The notes beneath the pieces were generated by a model. The model saw only the letters and a program-made list of their open reading frames with translations, made no database searches and had not been told where the DNA came from. From Cannabis sativa (taxonomy: Eukaryota; Streptophyta; Magnoliopsida; Rosales; Cannabaceae), in assembly GCF_029168945.1 (NCBI RefSeq), contig NC_083606.1, positions 16,146,041 through 16,210,040 on the forward strand: 64,000 bases of DNA. The letters are read 5' to 3'. A program made the position numbers and the translations under genes. Of this stretch, positions 21,792 to 32,696 are shown piece by piece; position 1 is the stretch's first letter; every line of letters begins with the position of its first letter.

Positions 21792-24435
21792 AACTCCCAC
21801 TTGCACTAATATAAAACAAAATGTGCATTTCAAATAATCTCAACACCTTGATATACAAATCAAGTGTAGTAGTAGTAAACTCCTCGTAATAGGATCTGAA
21901 AGGTTGAATTAAACACATCCTTTTCTCCACCATTACTCTTCTTTAATCACAAAATCATTGATAATGTGAAATTCCTCTCTATATGTCTACTCTCTTGGGA
22001 TACTCGATTCTATACCTTTGGCAACTACTTCTTGGTTATTCAGGAAGTAACACTAGTAGTTAAGGCAATTTGGAATGGTGCCAAAAATGTATAGAACTTT
22101 CCTTAGACTGAATAAGTACCTTTCCTGCAACTTTTAACATTCAGTCCCTTTCTGGTAGACCTAGAGACTTTAGATAGGTTTTTACACTTCTCCAAAATCA
22201 CTATTCCACCCCCAGAGTAATCACCATCTTATCAGAAAGATTTTTTAGCACAAAGGCAAATTTCGAAATCTGATATGGTGTAGTCTAAGAGTTTTAAACA
22301 CACCCTTATAGACTAACATATAGTTCCTCTTCTTAATCTTAAGATTTACTTGATTGTCTTCCAATGTTCTTCTCCTGGATTAATCTGATACCTACTCATT
22401 ACTCCCACTCAGCACCAGGTGTCTGGTCTAAGGCATACAAAAGCATATATAAGACCTCTCACTGTTGATATAAGAAATTCTTTCATGGCTTTATCTTTTC
22501 TGGAATAGTTGAGACTTCTCCTTAGATAAATAAAATCTATGCCTAGAAGTCAAGAAGCTTCTATAGATTTCCATTAGAAAGAAAATGCTTCAGCATCTTA
22601 CTTAAGTAAGTTGCTTACATTAGAGTAAGTAATTACCAGGTATACCACAAGCCATAGGTTTAGATAAACTCAAATCTATAATACTAGGAACAGGAAGTTT
22701 TGTTAAGTCCATTGAATAGACTTATAAACGAAAATTTCTTTTTATGTCCTTGTAATAGAAAAATTTAGGTTATTCCATGTGAATGGATTAAACCATAGTT
22801 CTATTGGCTTTTCTTCTTAGTTTCTTATCTTGAACTGCATATCTACTAACTATTTCTCCATCCCTATCAATTCGCAAGATCTTTAACCACTTACCTTAAT
22901 GGATTTAACCATTGCTAGAAAATTAAGAAATTTTTCAAACATTTCAAATTTCTTTGCATAAGGTATAATCTAGAGTGATCGTTTTAAGAATACAACGAAA
23001 AACTCATATCCACCCCTGAATGTACATCAATCTGCGAATGAGATGAACTACTTTCAGTGGATGTAGGCATATTAACTCTTTGCAGAGATTGATCTTGTCA
23101 AATCCACTATGAACAAGATACAAATGCCATAGATTAAAAAAAATGTGGTAGTGTCTTTTGATGACTTAGGTTTAGTTACATCAAAGAGTTCTTAGAATAG
23201 TGCAAGTGGATCCTGGTCACAGAATACTAAACTCATATTCTATACAGTTTGAATCCATTAATAGAAGATGGATATTGAACACTTGGAAAGTGTAACTGTA
23301 TTGCTTCCTGGAAATAGAAATATAAGAAAATTTCTGTTTGGATTCTAAAATTAAAGTCAAAGACTTAAATTCAACCAAATATAATGAATAATTCTTTCTT
23401 GGACCACCACTACTAATTTAACTCTAAGTCTGATTTGCCCATACAAGTAGGAGATTTCTAAGATTGAGGATTTATATCAATTGGGAATAGAATTACGGGA
23501 TTATAATCGTATGCATTATTTAATTTCTTAAGAGAAAATATAGAATGACATGAAATGATTTATAGACCATTCATCCAATGATATTTTATTGAGCTAATTT
23601 GCAATGAATAAGCTAAGAGGAATTAGGATAATTTCGTTGTTTAAATAAGAATCCAACGATGCTTCGATTAGCGAAAGTCAAAGTAATCTTATTTATATAA
23701 TCTTCTTGTTTCATATCGTAAAAATACTAGTCTAAGGTGTCATCGATTGATGAACAGCTAGATGTCGCATATACAATATTTATCTTTCGAGATCTAACAC
23801 TATTATGTATGTCTAATGGTGAAAATCCATTAGGGATTTATCTCATTAGATAAACAAACCAAGTTAGACCAACAATGAAGATTCGAAAAATAATTTCTAA
23901 GGTTTTCAACAAACTGATATCAGTGTCCCGTTTAGGCGAGAGTCAATGCTACCATTCATTTAATAGAGTTGTCAGCTCATCTAAAATGTTAAACATTGTA
24001 GCAAACTTTTATTCGATCAAGATTGGAATTCAGCGTTGTCCCGTTTAGGCGAGAGTCAAGGAAATTCTATCTTATGAGCTTCCACCATTGTTTCATAATT
24101 TGCAAGTCAAATATGGTCGCCACCATTAGGGTGATCCATACCATATAAAATACTTACAAACTACTTATCTTTCGAGATTAAACAGTGCGAAATTGCTAAT
24201 GAACGTTCCTCCATTAGGGAGGATTACTCACCAAAACAAACGCGATGTAAAACTAACAATGGAGATCGAATATCTTAATAATAAAGCTCATTATTTAAAG
24301 AGAGTTGTATTTTCTTTGAATCTCATTTTAATCTATTTATTTTAAATATATATTTATTAATTAAAATTTCCAATTTAGAATGAAAAATTCTAAATATAAA
24401 CTTTAATTTAATATTTATAAATTTTACTTAGATGG
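21792..24435 (-). pseudogene. COPIA-La pol relics (integrase to RNase H), heavily decayed
   Basis: The minus strand begins at the purine tract (agtgggagtt, near 21792-21801) and matches the pol region of copy b at 52250-55386 in reverse. RNase H-like words can be followed near 22350-22460, although no open frame exceeds about 60 codons. A deletion joins sequences that are 576 bp apart in copy b, at 22830-22833. Two copies of the conserved word GACTCTCGCCTAAACGGGAC (minus) lie within 23924-23946 and 24037-24059. Confidence 0.75.
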
Positions 24436-24440
24436 GTATG
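24436..24440. repeat. LARD target duplication, left copy
   Basis: gtatg is repeated exactly at 30294-30298. Confidence 0.9.
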
Positions 24441-25094
24441 TGTTATCGGCATAAATTTACCCTCCCCGCGAGAAGGACTTGTCTATAGAGAACTCGCTGT
24501 ATTGAAGGTGGCTCGCAATATTATAGAACTCGCAGTACCGAGAGAAAGGATCTCGCAATATTAACTTAAAGAGACCTCGCTATATTAAGAAAGGCACACA
24601 TCGCATATTTGGTGAACTCGCAGTATCGATAGGAAAAGGTGCAAATACATACACCAATCAACGGAAGTCAACAGTCAAGCATTCAAGGAGCATTCATGAC
24701 AAACGTTATATAATCGTTGTAATTAATTTGATTAATAAGCCTATTATTGTTATTATTTTGTAACGACCTCATTATGGCCATTATTTGTAACCGATGCCTA
24801 CTACCTATAAGTAGGGGCTTCCCCCTCCATTCAAGGGGGCAGATCTGAATAAAAAAACAGAGCCAGAGTACTCTTTTCAACAGTGGATTAGGCAGGCCAA
24901 GCCCGAAGCTTCTGCTGAACCACTATACTTTTGTGTGTCTATTTTATACTATTTACAATACTCGCATATATTATACACTATATTCTTTGAGTACTCGCCA
25001 TTCTAAGGGAGTACTCGCATATATATTTTTTGGTATCCAAGCAACCCTTGAATACTCGCACAAAATTGGTGTTGTCAAAATTCCTGTGACAACA
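24441..25094 (+). repeat. LARD 5' LTR
   Basis: A 654-bp LTR, TGTTATCGGC...GACAACA. It carries many dispersed ctcgc/tactcgc words, a likely TATA-like ctataagtagggg near 24807-24819, and an inverted GGGGCTTCCCCC motif shortly after it. Confidence 0.93.
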
Positions 25095-25096
25095 TT

Positions 25097-25114
25097 TGGC
25101 GCCGTCTGTGGGAA
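25097..25114 (+). promoter_or_regulatory. LARD primer-binding site
   Basis: TGGCGCCGTCTGTGGGAA starts two bases after the LTR. Its first half matches the TGGCGCCG start of tRNA-Asp-type primer sites widespread in plant Ty3 and LARD/TRIM elements. Confidence 0.75.
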
Positions 25115-26920
25115 CGATTTTTGTAATATCTCTATAATTTTTGGAGGAGAATCATGGTGTTGCGAGACGAGTAAACCCAGAAATCAGCCCCTAGCAATCA
25201 TAGATCAGCCAGAATCAATACAGATCATCTTTCAAGATTATCAAAGCACTGTTCAGAGAAAATACAAAAATTCACATCAGCAAGCAATCTCAACAGCCTC
25301 CAACCTGAAAAAAAACATCGGTTCAGAGAGAAGGAAAGATAATATATATACTATATTTAACGAAGGAGGAGCAAATCTTACTGCTAGCTCAGACTTTGGA
25401 GTCGCCCAGATCTCGAGGACGCTTAGATTGTGGAGCCGCTCAGGTCCTAGAGCACGAATTCTATCACTATCCTTGTTCTGAGGACGCTCATATTTTGGAA
25501 CCGCTCAAGCATCAAAATATCTCGACTGTTAATTTCTTTCGAAAACCCTACAACGAAGACGACAATATCAGAAAGAGATGCAAGAAATATCAAAACGGAT
25601 TGTGGCAGGCCTTGCCATCTACAAAGTCAAACGTCAGAACAAAAGAACTTACCGCAAGAGCCCCAAGCGGCGATTACAAATCATCTCAAAGGTTATAACA
25701 CCGAGAAATTGCATAGGCCAAAGGACAACGCGGTTTATACAGAGGCCATATGTAGAACCATCAGCGAAGACATTAAAAAAAAATCATTGAAGATGAAGGA
25801 TTTTATGGCAAAACCGACAACAATAAAAAGTCTCACAGATTTTGCTGGTCTTGCGACCTATAAAATCAAACTAAGAGGTGGTTCTTATTCTTGCAAGGAG
25901 AAGCAAGCAACATCAGAGAGTCCAGAAGAAAAAATTCTTACCGAGAAAATTCTTAAATATTGATCTCAAAGCTAGAAGAGCCTCGAGCTAAGAACAGAGT
26001 ATGAATTGCAAAACCCAGGGATGAAGGAAAGGCCGAGTAAGGTCCCTGCAGCAACGATAATAATAAACTTTCTAAATCAGATTTCTACCTTGTGCAAAGA
26101 AAGCATAATCGTACAAAACAAGTAATAACAACAACAATGAGAATCTTCAATTCCCCACCTGGGTGTCTTTCACGTCACCGGAGGAGAAGATGATCGGAGA
26201 ATCCCAAGCGATACTTCTTTGTCTCAGATCAAAACGGCTCATCCAGTATACCATAGGATTAAAATAAAACGGTATCACATTAAAATCGTAACGGATTAGA
26301 AACGCAAAGAAGATTAATGTGTGCTCTAAAGTGCAGTTATGATGGAAAGACATCGACTATTGCACGACGACGAGGAGGAGGAAAGAAGAAAAGATGCACG
26401 ATCATCACATGATGCATGAGTCGACGGCGTCTCTACCAAGTTTCAAAGATGATGCTTGATTGATAAGAAAAATCCCTAATAAGGTTTTGGGCTTTTTGTG
26501 TCATGAGGAGCCCAATTTAAATTTTATCTTACACATTGGAAAAGAGATATTCATTGATAAAGCATGAAGTCCCATGCAAAATAAAATCGTTGGGGCCTTA
26601 TTGCCTTAAGGTATCATTTACTTTCAAGAGCCCAAAGACTTTCAACAAGAATATATATATGTTTTGTGTTCTGCCAAAGAAGCAGTAGTACGAGATTGTT
26701 ATTTGGAGGGCCCAATTAAGAGTTTTCCACTATGGTAAACAAGCCTAATGATTGGCTCAAGAAAATTCTAGCCTCATTCAATATGCGGATTATTATCAGG
26801 TGCACTTATTTCATCTCGTATTTCATTTTATCAATTTTAATACTTTCGAGATTAGTATCAGTTAATTTGGTAAAAAAGTAAAATATATATATGGAGCTAC
26901 CACATATTGAAGTCTAGTTT
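25115..26920. other. LARD interior, left part: no recognised coding sequence
   Basis: Several overlapping open frames of 60-180 codons occur between 24933 and 25963, but they show no gag, protease or RT motif and overlap in different frames. The sequence is moderately AT-rich. No RNA gene is recognised. Confidence 0.5.
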
Positions 26921-26929
26921 TATTGTAAT

Positions 26930-28100
26930 TACAAAATTGGCGAGCCCCATGTGTGCTCATTTTCGCATTTTGCTATTGTACTTCTATTTGTAAATTGGCG
27001 AGCCCAATGTGTGCTCATTTTTTGCAAAATTATTTGACAAACTATGCTTATGTACTCTCAAAGAGGCAATCTCAAACACTTATTTTTTGCATACTAAAAT
27101 ACCAAGTATATGGCAAGCTCGCGATAGTGCTCGATTATTTTTACCCATTAGCACATCGCAGATAAGGCCAATGCCTCGCTTAGGCACCACTCCAATTTAA
27201 TCGGACAAAACAAACCCAAAAGGTTTGCTGGCTAACATCGCAGAAAAATGAAAGAGTTGAACCCTACTGAAAAGGTTCGGGCGATGAATTTATAACCAAA
27301 GGCAAAAGACTTTTTTGTCTTATTTTAGGGCTCGATGGCCCACTTGGTAAATACCACCCTCTTATATATCGAATATATAAAAGTAAAGAGGAACTGTACA
27401 TCAGATGAACGAGAAGGAATCAATCAATGCTCAGACGCTATATGTGCGAATAGCCCAACACCTACAACTTGCCAGGTGCACTTTCTCCTTTATTTTAATC
27501 AAGTCCAATACTTTGGTCAAAATAATCACTTTATATTTGATACATTATTATTCGTTCACTTCTAAGAGAAATATATCTGAATGCATGGTGAATCTATGAT
27601 TTTACATGTGCTCATTTTATTTGCAAAATAGAGTGAAACATGACACTTATTTCTTGCATAATTATTTATAAGTGTATTGCAATACCTATTTTTTCATAAT
27701 CGCAAATTGGCGAGCCCAATGTGTGCTCATTTTTTCATGATACTTAGAGCCAACTATAATGCTCATTTTTACATACGCTCACAAATAATTGGCAAGTAAA
27801 AAATAGTGTTCATATTTGCCCACGATTATGCTTATCTAATCGCAAATTGGCGAGCAATGTCTGTGCTCATTTTTGCATGGTTATTTAGGAGCCAAATATG
27901 CTCTTTATACATTTATTCATTCATTGGCGAGCCCAATGTATGCTCATTTTTTGCATGATACTTAGAGCCAACTATGCTCATTCTTAAGTAATCGCAAATT
28001 GGCAAACTATGTGCGCTCATTTTTGCTTAATTATTTAGAGATTCTATTGCAATAATTATTTTAATAATCATAAATAGGCGAGTCCAAAGACTCATTTTTG
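26930..28100 (+). repeat. Dispersed repeats in LARD interior
   Basis: The word ggcgagcccaatgtgtgctc followed by attttt occurs in variants near 26939, 26996, 27709, 27848, 27925 and 28004. It is often preceded by tcgcaaatt and followed by gcatgat-acttagagccaac and a second gctcattt. Spacing is irregular (57 bp to about 700 bp). Confidence 0.8.
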
Positions 28101-28670
28101 CATGATAAAATAACAAGTTTTTTGCAAATCCCTGATGGTGCTCGGTACTTTTAATACTAGCACATCATATATATGGCCAAATCTATGCCTTATTTGGACG
28201 ATTCATGAACAAATTGCCTCTCCGTCCTAACGGACAGTACAGAGTCCAAAGAGTTCCGCTGACAGGGCATCTTTAAAATATAAATGATGATTGATAGTCA
28301 TTATGAAAATCTCGATAAGGTAAAACTAAAGATCACCTGCAATGTGACAGATCAAATGTCCCTCAAGAAATGTTCAACGATTAGACAGCAACATGTCATC
28401 GCAAGAACTAGGGGCATGATAAGGGAGCAATTCCCACAATATTTCCTTGCATGATCAAAACTTGTGAGAAGGTGCGACCGAGATATGGTCTAGTCGCACA
28501 CTATGCATCGCATAGTAAAAATAATAAAAGCGGGACGTAGAGAGAAGTTAGCACAGTCGCGACATATATCGAGTATATACGATGACCCGGTGTTTCTCCC
28601 TCAAGCTTATGTAAAGACTGCATCTTTACCGGCGTTTGGTCCGGATGACCAATGTGCACGACAACTTGAC

Positions 28671-29239
28671 CGGAACCCGCGAGTTCTATGTTGTCAGTAC
28701 ATGTATGCCCAATATGCGACCCGTTTAGTCGCAGGCATTCCATGAAATAAGAACCCTAAGAGGTTCCTACACGAATGCCCAATACGCGACCCATTTAGTC
28801 GCAGGCATTCCATGAAATAGGAACCCCGAGAGGTTCGTACATGTATGCCCGATACGCGACCCATTTAGTCGCAGGCATTCCATGAAATAAGAACCCTGAG
28901 AGGTTCCTACACGAATGCCCAATACGCGACCCGTTTAGTCGCAGGCATTCCATGAAATAAGAACCGTAAGAGGTTCCTACACGAATGCCCAATACGCGAC
29001 CCGTTTAGTCGCAGACATTCCATGAAGTAAGAGCCCCGAGAGGTTCATACACGAATGCCCGATATGCGACGCGTTTAGTCGCAGGCATTCCATGAAATAA
29101 GAACCCCGAGAGGTTCATACACGAATGCCCGATATGCGACCCGTTTAGTCGCAGGCATTCCATGAAATAAGAACCCCGAGAGGTTCATACACGAATGCCC
29201 AATACGCGACCCGTTCGGTTGTAGCCATTCCATGAATTA
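28671..29239 (+). repeat. 70-bp tandem array in LARD
   Basis: The word atgccc recurs at a strict 70-bp period (blocks starting 28701, 28771, 28841, 28911, 28981, 29051, 29121 and 29191). Each unit contains GCGAC-ccgttta-GTCGC and GAACC-ccgaga-GGTTC, two small palindromes separated by aggcattccatgaaataa. The outermost units are degenerate. Confidence 0.95.
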
Positions 29240-29480
29240 AGAACCCCGATAGGTTCACACAAAAAAACAAACCCCGAGAGGTTTGTGCATTTATTTGAAC
29301 CCCGTAAGGTTCATACATCAGTGCAAACTCCGAGAAGTTCATGCATCAATTAGAACCTCACAAGGTTCATAAGAACCCCGATAGGTTCATGCAACGATGA
29401 AAACCCTGCGAGGTCCATGCATCAATATGAACCACGAGCGGTTCACACATCCAAAAGAATCCCGCAAGATTCACATTTTT
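29240..29480 (+). repeat. Degenerate array of about 30-bp units in LARD
   Basis: Following the 70-bp array, words of the form gaaccccgagaggttcatgcatcaat recur roughly every 25-35 bp with substitutions. They retain the GAACC/GGTTC palindrome, the half-unit of the preceding array. Confidence 0.85.
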
Positions 29481-29639
29481 ATGGTGCGATGGTCTTATAA
29501 GAAACCTGCGAGTTTCGATAACCAATCAAAAATGTGACGCACAACATGAATAAGGCATCATGATCATCGACAAACGCGGGCTCGGACTATTTTAAGTTCT
29601 CCAGCACAGAGCAAGCTATACTGAAGAACTAGGGGCATG

Positions 29640-30293
29640 TGTTATCGGCATAAATTTACCCTCCCCGCGAGAAGGACTTGTCTATAGAGAACTCGCTGTA
29701 TTGAAGGTGGCTCGCAATATTATAGAACTCGCAGTACCGAGAGAAAGGATCTCGCAATATTAACTTAAAGAGACCTCGCTATATTAAGAAAGGCACACAT
29801 CGCATATTTGGTGAACTCGCAGTATCGATAGGAAAAGGCGCAAATACATACACCAATCAACGGAAGTCAACAGTCAAGCATTCAAGGAGCATTCATGACA
29901 AACGTTATATAATCGTTGTAATTAATTTGATTAATAAGCCTATTATTGTTATTATTTTGTAACGACCTCATTATGGCCATTATTTGTAACCGATGCCTAC
30001 TACCTATAAGTAGGGGCTTCCCCCTCCATTCAAGGGGGCGGATTTGAATAAAAAAATAGAGCCAGAGTACTCTTTTCAACAGTGGATTAGGCAGGCCAAG
30101 CCCGAAGCTCCTGCTGAACCACTATACTTTTGTGTGTCTATTTTATACTATTTACAATACTCGCATATATTATACACTATATTCTTTGAGTACTCGCCAT
30201 TCTAAGGGAGTACTCGCATATATATTTTTTGGTATCCAAGCAACCCTTGAATACTCGCACAAAATTGGTGTTGTCAAAATTCCTGTGACAACA
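29640..30293 (+). repeat. LARD 3' LTR
   Basis: Same length as the 5' LTR, with about five transitions, and followed by the target duplication gtatg (30294-30298). The preceding bases aactaggggca are the purine tract. Confidence 0.93.
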
Positions 30294-31409
30294 GTATGAA
30301 AATAACATAAATTTCTTCCTTCTTAGTAATAATTTCCAATAAATATTTAGGAAAATATTCAATTTAAGTTGTTACAAAATTAATTTAAATTAATTTACAA
30401 CTCAAATTTAATTTTCTATAACTATATATTGCATTTCGAAAAATTAAAGTATTTAAGAATACAATTTTCGAAAATGCATGTTAAAATTTAAAATAAATTC
30501 TGGAAAAATTATTTTAATTTAATGTTTGCCCAAAATTAATTAATAAAATTAATTTACAACAAAAAATATAATTTTCCTATTTAATTAAATATATAAAAAA
30601 AAATTTCAAATATTTAAGTATTATGATGAAAATCAACTTAAATATTAATTTTCTATTTAATTAAATACACTAGAAAAATACTTCAAGCAAAAACAGATAA
30701 TATCTATCTAGATTATCATGGATTAATTAATTCATTTTCTAATTAAATATATTTTACTTAATTTATTTTAATTAATCATTAAATAAAAAAATCATTGATT
30801 TAAGTTGGTCCAAAATTAAAATAAATAATTTCCAACTTTAATCTATTTTTCAAATAAAATTCAAAATTCCAGCATTTAAGAAATGCAATTTCAAAATTTG
30901 AATAATAAAATAAAGAAAAATATATTTTGAAAATTATTTAAATTTAAGTTGAAAAAATAAATTTCAACTTAAAATAATATTCTATTTAATTAAGTGTCAT
31001 GAAAAAGAAATATTTAAGTATCATGATGAAAATCAACTTAGATATTTAATTTTCAAATTAATGAAATGTATTAAATTCAAGAAATAAATAATTAAGTGTA
31101 GAGAATGCTTAATTATTAATCTCTAGTTTAATACTAGGAAAAAATATACTTAAACTAAATTGTACCAAAATTAATTATATAAATAATTAATTTCACAATG
31201 TATAATATTTTCCTATTTAATATTAGAAATAATAAGTAGTCTAGAAAATAACTATCTTGAAAATATCTTATTTGACTAAGTATCTTTTCCACAAAATTTG
31301 AAAAAATATCTAATTTACGTTGTATTAGAAAAATCTAGAACTTAAATATTTTCAAAATTTAAATTTAATTAAATATCAAAAATTAAGTTGTAACCACTTA
31401 ATTTGAAAA

Positions 31410-31570
31410 TATTCTATTTTAAGTTAATATTCGAAAAGATATTAACTCAAAAAATATCTAAAATATTCTATTTTAAGTTAATATTCGAAAACATATTAAC
31501 TCAAAAAATATCTAAAATATTCCATTTTAAGTTAATATTCGAAAAGATATTAACTTAAAAAAATATCTAA
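31410..31570. repeat. Three 54-bp tandem hairpin units
   Basis: The word aagttaatattcgaaaa recurs at 31421, 31475 and 31529, a 54-bp period. In the third unit the arms ttaagttaatat and atattaacttaa form a 12-bp perfect stem around the loop tcgaaaag. Copy b has two units at about 50848-50945. Confidence 0.88.
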
Positions 31571-32328
31571 AGAATCTTAATAACCAATGCCTAAAATTCC
31601 TCAACTTAATTTTGAAATTTTAAATCCAAAAGATATTTAGATTTAAGTTGGTTAGTTAGAGATAACTAAATATCAACTTAAATAGGAATATTTAATGAAA
31701 AATTTAAATTAAGCTTCAGAAAGAATCTAGATGGTTATAATTCTATATTTAATTAAATACAAGAAAATACATACAGTTTAGCTTAGAATAAAATTCTTTA
31801 AACTATGATTTTCTTAAATTAATTTCAAAATAAATGAAATTAATTATGTTGCTAATCAATTTTATTAGGTTAAACTAGTTTAATTAACCTAGTACAGTTA
31901 TTCAAATTAGGAAAATGGGCCTTCACAATTGGGGTAGTTCATGTGAGGAGGTGTTGGGTTCAGTAAGTCGTACCCACTACTATCGCTCCCAACTCTCACA
32001 CAAGGCCCAAAAGAGAGGAATTTAACCTTAAAATGAACAACTGTTATTAATTGAATAGGCCCAAAACTAAATGGGCCTAAATAAAATCTATCAAAAACTA
32101 TGATATTTTATTTAGCAACAACAACGTATATGCATCTATAACAAATTAAACACATATGCTCACACAGGCACACAATTTGGATGGATCCTATCATGTTGCT
32201 AGGTCATAGTAAATGTATAAATACAGAACTACACAAAAAATCGAAAGTTAAATCCATGAAAAAGCATGAAAAATCGAAGAAAAACGAAAAAACAATGCGA
32301 GTTGTACGGACAGTATGCTGAGCATACA

Positions 32329-32415
32329 TGTCCGCGCGCGCATGGGGGGTATTTGGGCGTGAAAACTCGGCGCAGGGGGAGGTTGCATGATTTCCGCGCG
32401 CGCACGAGGTGCAGC
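32329..32415. repeat. GC-rich block with CGCGCGC runs
   Basis: Two ccgcgcgcgc runs (about 32332-32341 and 32394-32403) stand about 60 bp apart in otherwise AT-rich sequence. The corresponding part of copy b (about 49300-49335) is shorter and lacks them. Confidence 0.85.
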
Positions 32416-32680
32416 GACACCACCCAGATATTTTCGAAACTTCAAATAATCATAACTAATTCAAATTAAATCGAAATTGAGTTCTGTAAAAAAGTAACTT
32501 GCTTAATTTTTTCCATACTATCCAATAAAAATAATTCCAGAAACAGATATTCAATTAGTTTTTACGAAAATTCACAAACATCAATCAATCATCAAATAAC
32601 ACTCAATACAACATGATACCATCCAAAACATCAAACAAATCGTTTTAAGTCCAAATTCCTTGCAAGAAAATCAATTACCA

Positions 32681-32696
32681 TGGCTTTGAGGCCAAT
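32681..32696 (-). promoter_or_regulatory. COPIA-La primer-binding site
   Basis: On the minus strand ATTGGCCTCAAAGCCA follows the LTR, a diverged tRNA-Met type primer site. Copy b has TGGCCTCAGAGCC at 49013-49025. Confidence 0.7.

Larger units (their letters stand above)
24441..30293 (+). mobile_element. LARD: young non-autonomous LTR element inside COPIA-La
   Basis: The two 654-bp LTRs (24441-25094 and 29640-30293) differ at about five positions by eye, all transitions. A perfect 5-bp duplication gtatg flanks the element. A TGGCGCCG-type primer site follows the 5' LTR and a purine tract (aggggca) precedes the 3' LTR. The 4.5-kb interior shows no gag or pol domain and is rich in internal repeats. 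It therefore fits a large retrotransposon derivative dependent on another element, probably Ty3-type to judge by the primer site. Confidence 0.92.
30299..32680 (-). other. COPIA-La leader region, AT-rich non-coding
   Basis: This is the 5' part of the COPIA-La interior (minus orientation) with no coding sequence. It is extremely AT-rich. It includes three 54-bp tandem units at about 31410-31570, each with a hairpin, and a GC-rich block at 32329-32415 close to the primer site. Confidence 0.75.

Noticed and set aside
24933..25963. Candidate gag-like frames in the LARD interior
   Set aside because: The frames overlap in different phases, contain no zinc knuckle, protease or capsid motif, and include LTR and primer-site sequence.
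28671..29239. Regular array resembling a CRISPR
   Set aside because: The units are head-to-tail 70-bp repeats without unique spacers, in a plant LTR element.
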